Positions 34,201 through 46,344 of a DNA stretch of 64,000 nucleotides are shown one piece after another (the stretch's first letter is position 1; the number at the start of each line of letters is the position of its first letter). Under the pieces are notes generated by a model that saw only the letters and a list, made by a program, of their open reading frames with translations, was not told where the DNA came from and ran no database searches. This DNA comes from Megamerina dolium (Eukaryota > Arthropoda > Insecta > Diptera > Megamerinidae). A program made the translations under genes and the position numbers. The stretch spans positions 67,618,765 to 67,682,764 of the forward strand of contig OY978526.1 in the NCBI GenBank assembly GCA_963854835.1, in the 5' to 3' direction.

Positions 34201-36074
34201 TGCTTATCGCATACTTAAGAGATGCTATTTTAATAAAATCACATCATATTGTACTGTACTTATTTCTGCACATCCTTAATTTAGCTTAATAGTCTTTTCA
34301 TAAACATGAAGATAAACAAATGAGTGTAATCTAAATTATGAGATTTAAATAAACTTTTATGATTTACTTTTATACGGACACATAACTAACATCACTGTGG
34401 GTATGTGTATATTATTTGCTTATGGAATTTTCTCCATTATATATATAATCAAATATGTATGATGTATGTATGTACATTAATGTGGGTCAAATTGTACAAT
34501 TGCAACAATTTGAATACCTTAGTCGGGAAAAACATACAATTTGGAAGCAAAAAGGAATATCATGTTTTAGATGTTATATCCAATGTAATTATCATCAAAT
34601 ACCTAAAGGAAGCCGCCGCTCTAGATATGATTCTTCGTCTGCAATGTAGTTATTTGTAGATCACCTATTGTATGTTTTTGTTCATATTGTATGCGAACTC
34701 TCTTGAAAGGTGTAGATAGAGAATATAGATGTCAGGAAAAACATCCTATTAGAGGTCGTTCATAAATTTTACCTCTCTAACGATAATTTTATAATTACAA
34801 TCACAAAATTAATGTTTTTATAAAATTCGCTTCCACAGCTTCCATCATCCTTTATTAATTACATTAATTTTTCCATCCCAACATTTCCTTCGAACATTCT
34901 AATCTCTTATCTCCTCCTCTTAGAGGGGCTACCACACAAAATGCAAGCTTCTGAGAGAACATGAAAAAGTTGGCAAGTCCAAAAATGGAATTCTTTTTAA
35001 TCTTCTTAAAATAATCCAAATTTAAGTTTTTCGCTGAGCTAAGTTGTCTCTGTTTTTGTTTGCAGAACATTAGAATTTTTTAATCACCGTTATTTATGAC
35101 AATTTAATTGATCAAAGGTTGATAACAAAAAAAAAAATCAATTTTTACAGGTTTCGTCTAAAGTCGAAATATTTTGAAGGTCATTATATAATAAATAAAA
35201 TTAGGCATTAAGTAATTTTAGCTGACCAATATTTTTTTCAAACATACAATATTTTCTAGCTACCTTTATCTGCAATGGGAGTTTCCATAAGAAATAAAGC
35301 CAAAAACTTTTGAAACTCTACAAATAGCTCATCAATTCTTCAGGAGCCGCTTCTAGAGGGATATGATAAATCAAGTCTCCTGGGTAGCTGTGTAGTTATT
35401 TGTCGATTTTCTTACCATACTTTTGTGGATTCATTTGCTTTACCCTACCGCTACCATTTTTTTATGGATCCACAAAAATAGTAATGCACAATCCCATAAC
35501 TAATGTAAATATTTACATATATATGCAGGTACTGGTATGTATTAAGATTTTGAAACAAGATTCATTCATCAAGTGCCTATCTTTATTTTTTTTTTAAATT
35601 TAGCATGTTTATGGTTTGCAATATTTCAGAATTATGTGCATATATGAAGATGTTTTGAAAATATTTTCCAACATACTCGTTGCCGTACAAACTAAGTATG
35701 TTTGGTTAGTTTCATGAAAGAAATATTTTAAATTCTTCGCTAATGTACCTACAATATGAATGGTATGTTATCGCTTAGCCTAAAGGACATTTATGCATGT
35801 ATATAAATTGACTAAATTTTTCAGTTGATATGTGATCTGCGAAAAAAAAAAACACATGTACATAATCCTTTTACGAAATAAACACCTACTTACATATGCA
35901 TGCGTGTGTTGAGTATGAGCATTTGAGCCAGCATACTTATATAGTTACTCGTGAATAAATGGCAGACCATCAACCATCAAATATCAACAATTATGAGATA
36001 CACCGTAAAGGTGACTTCATTTTAGAAGAAATATTCACACACTTTAATCTGACAATGAATAATTTGATGCAAAT
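31210..36074. other. AT-rich gene-free stretch
   Basis: GATTAATC-rich degenerate repeats occupy 32880-33320, including three near-copies of a roughly 23-bp unit at 33252-33300 (TTTTGATTAATCAGAATTTA). The rest holds TATA/TATG-rich low complexity and short frames without family resemblance. Confidence 0.45.
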
Positions 36075-36084
36075 ACGAGTAAAA

Positions 36085-36425
36085 GGTGCCCTAACTCAGT
36101 GGTTAGTGTGTTGGCCTTCTGATCTGTAGGTCGTCGTTCAATCGCCGGCTGATGCATAGCAAATTTAATATCGAAAAGTACCCAGCTGACGGCAAGCAAT
36201 TGGCAATTCTTCCGACAGTAAAAACTTGCCATGAAAAAGCTTCTAAAAGAACTCTGTGACAAAGCCCAGAAAAAGTGATGTCACAAGGGTTCTGCCGTTC
36301 GGAACCGGTTAAAATAAGTAGGTCCCTACTAATATTGTCCAAAATTTAACATGCACTACAGCAATGGAAGAGAAGCTCAGCCAATGAACCTTTCGGGGTT
36401 TTAAGTGCCAGATATTTTTTATTTT
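36085..36425 (+). repeat. tRNA-derived SINE, copy 4
   Basis: Starts GGTGCCCTAACTCAGTGG and runs through GGTCGTCGTTCAATCGCC to GTGCCAGATATTTTT. A small internal deletion lies between ATATCGAAAAG and TACCCAG. Imperfect flanking repeats ACGAGTAAAA and ACGAGAAAAA at 36075 and 36428 look like a target duplication. Confidence 0.85.
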
Positions 36426-36829
36426 TACGAGAAAAATAGTTTAATTTAAAAAATCAGAAAAGTGACTTTGGAATGGAATAAAGAAAATATTAGATTACAA
36501 ATATGTATATATAAAAAATATACAATATTGGTTCAAAAAATATCCGCGAATATTGTAAAAGTACAAATTTCTGAAGAATATCGTCTTTGACGACCACAAC
36601 TAAAAAATTCCCTACCAATTATATTCGCATCAAGAGCTGGCTAAGTAGGTGGACAGAATTTGAACTGCAATTTGTAGGTTTTATTAGGAATTAGGGTTCA
36701 CAAAAAATTACGAGCAACATCTATAAATTCTTACAGTAGCAAAAAAAAAAACTAATCACGTTGAGTCGTAATATTCTTAGTAACATAGTATGATATTTCA
36801 CTTGCGAACAGTAAGCGATTTGGATCAAC

Positions 36830-37700
36830 TTTTTGGACCAGTTAGAAATTTGAAGAACTGACAGGTGCTCCCCCAGTACTTAGTCCATCCACCGCATGTT
36901 GTTTTCCTTTTCATCTACAGCGGCTTCCGAATATTATGGCTCCTTGACTGGATTGAGTTTTTCCATTCGATTCATATGACCGCGAAAATACAACTACTGG
37001 ATTCTGACGCGCTTAACTATGTCATCGGAAGCTCTTAGTTGTATTATATTTGGTACTCAGCACAAAGGCAAATAAGTCCGAAAATTTTATGTAACATTTT
37101 TCTGTCGGTAACTCCAAGCAACCTGTACTTATCCAGGCGTCATTTTATATGTAAAAAAAAGCTCTGAATAAAGACTTGTAGAGTGTGATTTTAGGTTTTC
37201 GATTGCTTACGAAATCGAAAATAGCACCTGTTTGCAAAAGTGATAATTCTCAAAATCTCCCGGCTGTCGTCATTACTGGTGTTAATGCTGATTCCAATAT
37301 AAATACAGCACTTTATTACTCCGAAAGCTTTGTTAATAGTGACGTATTGGGAAAAGATACCGAGACTCTTTGTCCGTTGACGCTAGGCACATTGTGTTGC
37401 CCTCATGCACCATGACGCGGACCTCTTTCCAATTCAAAGAATGTTGTACATCAGCATAATATTTTTATTGAAGTTAGAGTGGAATTTTGTCGTATATTAG
37501 CAGTTCGTATTATTTTCTGCATAATACGATTAAAGATGTCTGATAGATATTGAATTAACTTGTCAAAAATATCATGCGGTATACTCCTTTCTACTTATCA
37601 TTACAGAACGGGAGATAAGCAGTTTTAGTCGAAAGAGTTTTGCAGGAATACCAACCTCAGATATTTTTGTGTAGAGGTAATCCCTTACCTCATATTCATT
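36830..37700 (-). mobile_element. Degenerate RTE-like LINE copy
   Basis: The plus strand parallels the better copy at 6879-7750 in the same order. The (C/A)CCATTCG(C/A)...CATATGACC and CTGGATTCTGACGCGCTTAACTATGTC-like blocks are followed by AATAGCACCTGTTTGC and CATTACTGGTGTTAATGCTG, then ATTTTCTGCATAATACGATT. Near 37640 the minus strand reads SEVGIPAKLFRLK, an RT block upstream of motif B. No open frame remains. Confidence 0.6.
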
Positions 37701-39560
37701 TTTGATTCTAGTTTTCTACGATTTCACGATAAAAAGTGAATGCTCTTTAGTGATTTTAGTAGAAGGTTGTAAGTTGTTTTGATGCATTGTAGAGGTTAGA
37801 ATCTCAGTTAGTTTTAGCTGCGATGGTTCCTCGAGTTCAATAATGAATGCCGCATCATTATGTATTTGGTTTGTTATCTTGAAAGACCCGGGATGCCGCG
37901 AAGAAGGTGTTGCATAGTTTTTTAACCTATTCCCAACACAACTTCTGCAAAAGTCCCTGTAGGGTGAATCGTATATGGTGCCATTTAGCTATGGTACTAT
38001 GCTACGTGAGCACTCTTACAAGGGTTCGGAGATACATTTTTCTGGAGGCGTATTTGTTCTTCTTTAGTTTAGTTTGGCCCTAATATTTTCAGGTGTTCGA
38101 TATCCCATGTTAAATTCCAACTTCTGTTGTTCCTTTGATGTGATCTCAATTTGATTTCGGTTCAATTCAATCGGTTTGTCACAAAAAGTTGATCCGAACT
38201 TTACTAAACGGCAGCATCTGGCATTTTATTTTGGCTTCAAGTCTAATATTTATGTATGATTGATACTTTAAATGGTATGAAAAGGCAAAGTTATTTCGAA
38301 TGACTATGAATTTATATTCAATAAAAATGAATCGTAAATTTTAACATACCAACCGTATGTTCATATACAAAACTTGTCTACAAAATCATAAAAAAAAAAT
38401 TGTGTGAAAAAAGAAATTACAGATAGAAATCAGAAAATACCAACCAATAAACTGATTCAATCAAATGTCATAATTTTCCTCCCAGTTAGCAGTGAAAAGG
38501 ATTTAAATTCAACATGAAGTATTTACATGCGAGTATGTATGTTTATGTGTATGTATGTATTTATATACATATACATGTGTACATTCTACATACACTTGAT
38601 GCGTATAGCTGTTTCATAAAGCTAAAAGGTTGAATGAAATGTGTGTGTGTGTGTGTGTGTGCGAAATGTATAGGTATATATGTATATGAAGCTTAGCACT
38701 CGGAAGTTCACCAACATTCAGACATTATCATCATCAATTGATTTCACACTTACGTATGTTTGCATACATACATTGGTATATATTTATATACACAGAGACA
38801 CACAATATTGCTGTGATAATTTTTGTGCTTAGATGTTGAGGGGAAATGGATTTTTCATGTACATATTTTCTTTGTATATTTTTACTCATTTTGACATTTT
38901 TCCGTTTGCATATTCTGGCTTATTTAGCTTCTTTTTTTTGTTATATTTCATTTAATATATATACAAAGATATTTAAAATTGCATCAGTTGTCTTGAAATA
39001 TTCATTTGATATTTCTATATTTTATGGTCAACATATGCTTTAGCCTCGAATACGTTTACACGTGTATGTATATATATAGGTATGCAACATATTGTAGTAT
39101 AAGTAATCTGTTAATGTGGTAGGATCACTGTATACCACTTCTATTTGAAAATGATGGCATTATGAGTAGAATAGCTGCAGCATGGTCATGAGTATTTGTT
39201 AAATATCCTTTCTCTAATGGTTTTATATTTCCATGTAGACATACATATTGTATATGAAATAATATGAATATGCAATCTTTAGTCTGGTGTATTTTTCAAA
39301 GAATATTCTGCTTCGTCTGTGAAATGTGATGATAGAAGATACCAGTTAATTTCTTTAGAATAAAATTATTTAAACAAGGACATGTCATAACAATGATCAC
39401 AATAATACAATAATAATAAGAATCATAATGAATATAGGACTAAAAAAATAATCAAAACATTTAATAATAACGTAGTATAGTATTTTTGTTCTGAAGGTAT
39501 GTATGTGTTGTTTTTATCCAGGTGCATCGATTTTCAAATATACTTGAACGTTCACAAAAA
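37701..39560. other. Unassigned DNA with microsatellites
   Basis: 37700-38240 may be further LINE decay: the minus strand has NDAAFIIELEEPSQLKLTEI, which I do not recognise. A GT run lies at 38641-38663. The rest is TATG-rich. Confidence 0.35.
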
Positions 39561-39565
39561 ATAAT

Positions 39566-40080
39566 CGTATGTGCAGAGTTTCAGTCTTATAACTTTATAT
39601 GTTTGTGTGAAAAGCACAGTTGAGGACATATGTAGATTTGTATGAGAGGTAGGAATGATTTTTATCCGATCTCACCCATTTGCGAAGCTGTCCATTCTAT
39701 AGTAAATCATATGTACCGAGTTTCAGCTTGATAACTTTATATTTTCGTGCGAAAAGTGTTAAAACATAGATGCGCAAGCATAATTTTGTATGGAAGGTAG
39801 GTATTGTTTTTATTTTCGAATGTGTCTTAAAATTAGGTAATAAAATCGTATGTACCGAGTATCAGCTTGATAACTTTATATTTATAAGCGTTGTGTCGAA
39901 AAAATACGTTCAACAAAATACTTTTGTATGGGAGCTTGGTGCAGTTTTCATTAAATTTCGGCCATTTTCTAATACATATATTCCCTGATTAGACTAACTT
40001 AACCCACCAAATTTTAGTTCGATAGCTTTATGCTTTTGCGAGTAAAATGAGAAAGCACACCATCAAGATATTGCACTTTT
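39566..40080. repeat. Diverged tandem repeat, about 140-bp period
   Basis: CGTATGTGCAGAGTTTCAG, CATATGTACCGAGTTTCAG and CGTATGTACCGAGTATCAG start at 39566, 39708 and 39847, each followed by (C/G)TT(A/G)ATAACTTTATAT. A worn fourth unit with GTTCGATAGCTTTATG lies near 40020. Confidence 0.65.
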
Positions 40081-40710
40081 ATATAATAGGAAGGCGTATT
40101 TTTCATTCAATTTCCACCATTCACGAACATATTAGTTTGTTTGCGAAAAAAAATTTTATTTATCAATTTTAAGCGCGATACGCCTGATAATTTGGGCAGT
40201 TATCGTAGAAATTGATAGGCAATCAGTCATGCCTAAATCGACTCAGATCATGATTTTCATCAATAATACTCACATCTATGCTTTAGCTAAAACTGTCACC
40301 TCTCCTTATCAGTATTACAACGTAAGCACAAACTTAATATACTCAACTCTTTGAACGTAGGGTAAAAAAAATGAATTCTATATAAGCACAAACTGTTTTT
40401 GAGAGATATGCAAGTAATATTTTTATTTACAAAGAATTCTCTTTTATCAATATTATTTCATCACAATTTCAATGATAACAAAATTTCCATACATACAAAT
40501 ATATGCATATATGTAAGCACATAGAAATATATGTGTATGCATTTGCGTATGAAATTTATTAAAATATTTTTGCCATATTTATTTTAGTTACGAAGTTAAA
40601 CAATTGATGAGCTGCAGCAAAAAAAAAAAAAACAAAAATGAAGAAGTTTTTGCAATAAAGATTAAAAATGTAATTTTTAAGATTCAATATACACTATATT
40701 ATTCAGTATG
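40081..40710. other. AT-rich spacer
   Basis: Nothing recognised. Confidence 0.4.
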
Positions 40711-40722
40711 TATTCCTTCCTC

Positions 40723-41083
40723 CGTAGCTCAGTGGTTAGTGTGTTCGCCTTCTGATCTGTAGGTCGTGGTTCAATACCCGGCTGATGCATAACAAATTTT
40801 ATATCGAAAAGATTTTTCTTTCGAATGGTACCCACCTGTCGGCAAGCAATTGGCAATTCTTCCGACAGTAACAACTTGCCATGAAAAAGCTTCTAAAAAG
40901 AACTCTGTGACAAAGCTCAGAAAAAGTGATGTCACAAGTGTTCTGCCGTTCGGAACCGGCTAAAATAAGTAGGTCCATTCTAATACTGTCCAAAATTTAA
41001 GACGCACAACAGTAATAGAAGAGAAGCTCGGCCAATGAGCCCTTTGGGGCTTTAAGTGCCACATATTTATTTTTTTTTTATTT
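40723..41083 (+). repeat. tRNA-derived SINE, copy 5, with 12-bp target-site duplication
   Basis: CGTAGCTCAGTGGTTAGTG head, GGTCGTGGTTCAATACCCGG B box, full body, and AAGTGCCACATATTTATT plus T-run end. TATTCCTTCCTC flanks both sides (40711-40722 and 41084-41095). Very similar to copies 2 and 9. Confidence 0.9.
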
Positions 41084-41095
41084 TATTCCTTCCTC

Positions 41096-41983
41096 TTCTT
41101 TAATAATCGCCCAATTTAGAGATCGCGTCCTTGCACCGATTTTCCGGAACATCTGCAAAATACCCCTCTACGGCAATTATCGACTCTGCACCATGTTGTC
41201 TCGAGTTATTATCATGATAGTAGAACTCAAATCTCATCCAAAGAAATTGATGTTATTCTCTTCTCAATAGTCTTCTGTACTTTAACTCGATTCGAAGTCG
41301 AAGTACTGGGTTCTGTTGACTCGATACCTTCTTGTCTCGATTAATTATCATGATAGCAGTCCCAAAGTTTTTTAAATTGAAATTGAATGTGTTTTTTATT
41401 CCATTATTAGCAATTCTACGCCCAACATTTGGAGAACTGGAATTTCACTTAAAATATTGCGTACAGTGCCTAATTATAACGATGTCTATTGTTTTGATCA
41501 AAACGATCTTCCAAAAGAATATATAGTCTTTTTATTATGATTTCTAGTGTTGATGCACTGTTCTTTGTTTTTTTCCATATTAAAAACCATTTGCGAAATA
41601 TATTCAGAAAAAAGTCTGGATGAATCAAAAAGTCTATGTCCGTTTCCGGAAACTTATTGAACAACCTATATTTGATAAAAGTAAATAAAATATCATCCAA
41701 TATATTGTATCAATAAAACACATACTGAAATTGTTAAACAATTTTTTTTTACTATTTAATATATACACTTCAAATAAAAACAGCGTTCCTAACAGCCTTT
41801 ACTGTGAAGCTGTCATATAATGATTAGATCAGTACAGAATTTATTACTTGTTTATATTGATTTTTGTAAAGATTTCAACTTGTACATATATTTCACAATA
41901 AATTGAATTTTCCATTGTTTCCAGTTTATTGCAATAATATAATAATCTCAAAAACTGCCATCAAATTTTTTTAAGAGGCATTT
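41096..41983. other. Spacer
   Basis: CTCGATT...CTTGTCTCGA phrases recur (41200-41345). No gene or element is supported. Confidence 0.35.
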
Positions 41984-42207
41984 ATAGACCCCCGAAGGGC
42001 CCTGGGACCGAGCTTCTCTTTAAGTACCATTGTGCGTGTTAAATTTATGACATTATTAAAAGAGACCTACTTATATGCTCTGTACTAAACGGCAGAACGC
42101 AAAAGTAAAATCTTTTCAATATTGAAGTTGTGTTTCAACCGGGAATTGAACCCACGACCTACAGATCAGAAGGCCAATGCACTAACCACTGAGCAACGGC
42201 ACCCACG
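41984..42207 (-). repeat. tRNA-derived SINE, copy 6, internally deleted
   Basis: Reverse orientation: GGGTGCCGTTGCTCAGTGG head at 42206, B box GGTCGTGGGTTCAATTCCC, and a tail with CCCGAAGGG-like sequence at the left. It lacks roughly 120 bp of body. Confidence 0.8.
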
Positions 42208-43880
42208 GCACTCCATCAAGTTATTAATATTTAATATAAATTCTCGCTTAAGAAATAATTGCAAAGCTTTCTACAAAAATTATGTTGAATTAGTCGAATC
42301 ATGATTAGAATTATGGATTCCATGAACGTAAAATCAACGCTGCAAGACTACCGAGTTACGACATATTAATATAGAAATTTTGATATACTAAAGCTATTCG
42401 GAATTCCAGCTCTCTTTTCTCTTTTTTTTTTCATTCTACAGTCTCTGAATAGTATTTAACAGTCTTTTAGTTTATTAATCGCAGAATTGGATTTGGTCGG
42501 TTTTACGAGTCTCTTTGTATCGTGTAAGAAGTGTTACTGGTATCACTAAGAATTGAAATGAGTAAATCTTTCTTTTATTGCGAAGCTGCTTTAAAATGGC
42601 AAATGTATAAATTTCTTAGAAACAATGAATTTAGTGGGGAAAGCAATAGTTTCAGAACATTGTTTGAAAGAGATGTCCTTAGCCGATCTATGGGGACTCG
42701 CGTATTATAATCGTCTCTAAGTGTTTAAGAAGGCAGCATTTATATTATTTATAGGATTCTTTGATGAATTTGAAAATGCTTCTGGAGCACTTTTACGACA
42801 AAACTGGTTAAAAACTATTTCTTAACAGTTCAGTCGAAGAAGAACTGAGAGAAGCTCATATAAAGTTATACGTAGTTACTATAAATGTACTATGGAAATA
42901 CAATGGTATTATGCATTTGACTTTTTTACAATCCATCAGCGATACGTCAAGTTATTGAATTATCGTTACAAATTGATAGATGGACACATATAAAATTGAC
43001 GTAGCTTATATTGTATATACCTATATTGTAGTACTATGAAATGATAGTATGATATATACACCAATTTGTGTATGACGTACAAATAAAAAAAAATATTTTA
43101 TAGGACGATGCTGTCTAATATTAACATTATAAATAAAATAAAATATAATACTTATAAAAGCTTAATATAAAATCGATTCGATTAATTACGAAGAAAATTG
43201 TATATTTAAAATTACCTTATTATCAGGATGCCTATCTTTAGTAGAAGAAGAAAAAGTATTTTGTATGTATACAAGTTACTAAGCTACTTATTTGTGTAGT
43301 AGAATAGACCCCCAGGGTCTATTTCAGAAGTTTTGAAATTTTAATAATTTAAGCAAATTAAATTTTTAATCACAATTAATGGGATGACATACTTATATTT
43401 TATATAAATTAAATTAATTGCCAAAGGACATTCGACGCAAGCTTTCGCACTATATTACTAGAACCAAATGCTTAAAGATGCTAAAATTACATAAGGGAAA
43501 TGATCCTTTGTTTTTTAAAAATATAGGTGTTATAATAGATAGACTATGAATATTTACTTTCAGAATGTAGGTATTATATATTTATTTATCTTTAATTCAA
43601 TAGAAATTAATCGAATATATAACTATAACCATAACCATAACTAACTAAAACATTAAAAGTTTTGTCGCGCCAGTGATGTCACGTCCGTTATTATAAAAGG
43701 AATTATATTAATTGTATAAAAGAGTCGAAAGATAATCCTCTCATAAAGCAATACGAATATATTGAGTAATCAGGATATTCTGAATTAATGCATATCAGAA
43801 CGTTTGTCGTATTCGAACTGCTTCCAATGTCTAATTTTTCTCTTAAATATACTATTTGTTTAGTGCCATAAGTATATAGT
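42208..43880. other. AT-rich spacer
   Basis: No recognisable feature; TATA-rich low complexity. Confidence 0.4.
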
Positions 43881-43881
43881 A

Positions 43882-44757
43882 TAATGGTAATGGTAATGGT
43901 AGTATGGGTTAGGCTAAGGCCTTTATGCACTGCGACCAACCTGATCTATTGTGCACCCCTTTATACTTAGATATTTAGTATTTTTAATATATCGAGGAAT
44001 CGAACCAGCTCCTTCGGGGGAACCATTTGAATGTCTTCATCTTCTAGTAGGTATGAACCTAGGATTTTGTGCCTCCTGTGGCCTAGTGCATCACAGGTTG
44101 TGATTAGCTGTTCTATGGACTCTTCCTCATCACAGCAGAATTTGCTACTTGCTACATGTGTTTGATACTCCTATTTTGTAAAGTTTTTAATGCATACGAA
44201 GTGGCCTGTTAGTGTTCCGGAGAGTAATCTAAGATTCTTTTTGTTTAAGGAGAGAGCGGTGTTTGCTCTTTTGTCGTCAAAGCTCAGGCATTTTTTGGAG
44301 TGGTTGAGACCACCTGTGTTATTCCAATATTCTCTGATTTTATGTTGGATCCATTTCTTGGTATCCTGTTTTATGTTGTTTTTATTGAAGCCAAAGAATG
44401 GGGTTGGACCGATAAATGGCCCCTCAGCCCCCTTTTTGGGCATAAAGGTCCACCTTTTCATTACCTTCGTGTCCTTCATGCCTTGGTACCCAGAGTGCAT
44501 TGTTGAGTGTATTGTTACACTCTGTGAGGAATTTTGATGTGAATGTGTAGCTTTTAAGAGCTTTGAGGACTGATTGGCTGTCTGAGAGTATTTCTATTTT
44601 GACTCTTTGGAGTCCTCTTTTGGATAGGATTTTCACTGTTTCCATTATAGCATGAAGCTCTGCATGAAAAATTGTGGTGTCCGCACTTAGTGTTATTGAT
44701 TTGTGTGTTCTAGGTCCCACTATTCCTGCTCCTACACCCTGAAGCGTTTTGGATCCC
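43882..44757 (-). mobile_element. R1-like LINE 3' end with RNase H, 5'-truncated
   Basis: The minus strand carries an RNase H domain, the basic/Cys C-terminal region, and a 3' end in (ACCATT)n repeats at 43882-43902. It is inserted in TATAG-repeat DNA: AGTATATAGTA at the left and TATAGTATATAG at the right look like target sequence. Truncated at the 5' side near 44757. Confidence 0.7.
43970..44720 (-). pseudogene. R1-like LINE RNase H and C-terminal domain, frameshifted
   Basis: RNase H removes the RNA strand of the hybrid during element copying. Seen: FHAELHAIMETVK (catalytic Glu), ILSDSQSVLKAL (catalytic Asp), LWVPRHEGHEGNEKVD (the GHxGxxGNExAD-like box, with Arg for Gly). A shift to another frame near 44440 then gives WIQHKIREYWNNTGG, LNKKNLRLLSGTLTGHF and, after a stop, CDEEESIEQLITTCDALGHR. 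These follow the order seen in R1/LOA-type LINEs. The reverse transcriptase is not present in this truncated copy. Confidence 0.75.
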
Positions 44758-44769
44758 TCTGTATTATAT

Positions 44770-45647
44770 AGTATATAGTATATAGTACCATATTGAATAC
44801 TTACATATTTCCAAAGTATATGCTGTTAGTGTATTTATGCATATGAAAAAATGCGATTGAAAAAAAAAATTCAAATAATAAATAATGCTCGCCTATATTC
44901 TAGCACATTAACCATCCGAGATAATATTACATATGTCGATAATTTTGAATAAGGTCTGATATTATTTGCAGTTAAAAATTACGGTAAAAATATTTTTGAG
45001 AAAATTTAGCACCGAGGTCTATTTCAGTTCGGTGGCAATGCTAACAAGAAAAACTGCTGTATATGTATGTTAGCTTGAAAAGCATAGCCGCAGAAAAAGC
45101 AATATATTCTGAGCATGTGGCAGATATTAGGTGCAGCTTTTGGTAGTGACTTTAATGAACCTCGATTCTTCGGGGAATAAATTCTGATTGGAATATATTT
45201 GATCGTTTAAACATCTATTCGAAAAAAGCATATTTGAAAAAAAGTGCTTTTTATAAAGACAATGCGCGGAGACATAAGGTCGGGATGTATGTATGTGATG
45301 TCTTATAATAGGCGTGTTCTATTCGACACTCATACTTAACTAGCACCGATAAATACATGGCAAAACAACGATAAAGGTGCTAACTTTAGCGAGTATAGCC
45401 ATAGACGCATACTCGCTAAGTTTAGTGCTGCCAAGTACCTTCATTTTTTCAACTGTACAGAGATGCTACTTATCGATATCTATTTAATTCAACATCAAAA
45501 ATATTGTAATTAAGAAGAAAAGCAAAATTAAAAATGTTGTAGCAATGTTATTTCACTATTTTTAATACATTTAATCAATTAAATAATTAGCATTTGTTCT
45601 ATTTAGAACTTATATTTAAAATAAAAAACCAACTCTGTTTAGGAATC
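44770..45647. other. Spacer with a small inverted repeat
   Basis: 45385-45440 can fold: GGTGCTAACTTTAGCGAGTA against TACTCGCTAAGTTTAGTGCT with a short loop. Otherwise unassigned. Confidence 0.45.
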
Positions 45648-45650
45648 TTA

Positions 45651-46178
45651 TAGCCTAGACAGACGGCAGCCTAATTCCGGATTACCGGCGCACTTAATCC
45701 GAATAAAATAATAACCTGACAGACGGCAGTATAGCGGATTAACTAAACGGCTGATTGCTGTTGTATTAGGTCTGTCCACTTACATTACTATCACTATCAA
45801 TTTCTGTCATCTATCACTCTCGATATGAGAAAATCTACAAGAAGTACGTGAACTGAAAACTATCAGAAACTTGTAAATTGACATTCACCGTTCGTAATTG
45901 ACAGCTGGATTTATTTGTTCGCCAAGACTTTTCATGTTGAAAACTGTTAACAATTGTTGAAAGTTTTTTATTAGCGAACACACCTAATATTTTGTAAAAT
46001 GGATGGAGAAAAATTCACAATAGCCAATTTTCAGCAGTGTTGCCAGCGCAAATTGCCCTAATCCTCTTTTATTTTGAGAATTAACTCATACAGTTTATGC
46101 GGATTAGCTGCAGTTAATGCCCGAGTTAATTCGAATTAACTCCGTAATCCGGAATTAGGCTGCCGTCTGTCTAGGCTA
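45651..46178. mobile_element. PIF/Harbinger-like MITE, copy A (complete)
   Basis: 528 bp with TIRs starting TAGCCTAGACAGACGGCAGC at both ends. TTA flanks each side (45648-45650 and 46179-46181), the Harbinger-type duplication. Palindromic TTAATTCGAATTAA lies near the right end. A second TIR-like block (CCTGACAGACGGCAG) sits about 60 bp inside the left end. No coding. Confidence 0.75.
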
Positions 46179-46344
46179 TTAGCTTCTATATCGTTTTATT
46201 GGCACAAAGATAGCAAATTGCATAAAAAAAGGCTATTATTGATGCGAAAGAAGACTTCTTTATACACGATGGACATATACAACTTTCATTTTTAAAAGAT
46301 TAAAAAAAAATGAACAAAAGTAAATGTTTATCGATATATTATTT

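Noticed and set aside
34405..34659. 84-codon frame with KEAAALDMILRLQ near its end, possible host exon
   Set aside because: No clear acceptor, no recognised domain, and the rest is A/T-driven; insufficient support.
40677..40993. Open frames with NPRPTDQKANTLTTEL-like peptide
   Set aside because: Antisense translation of the SINE; the same peptide appears at every copy.
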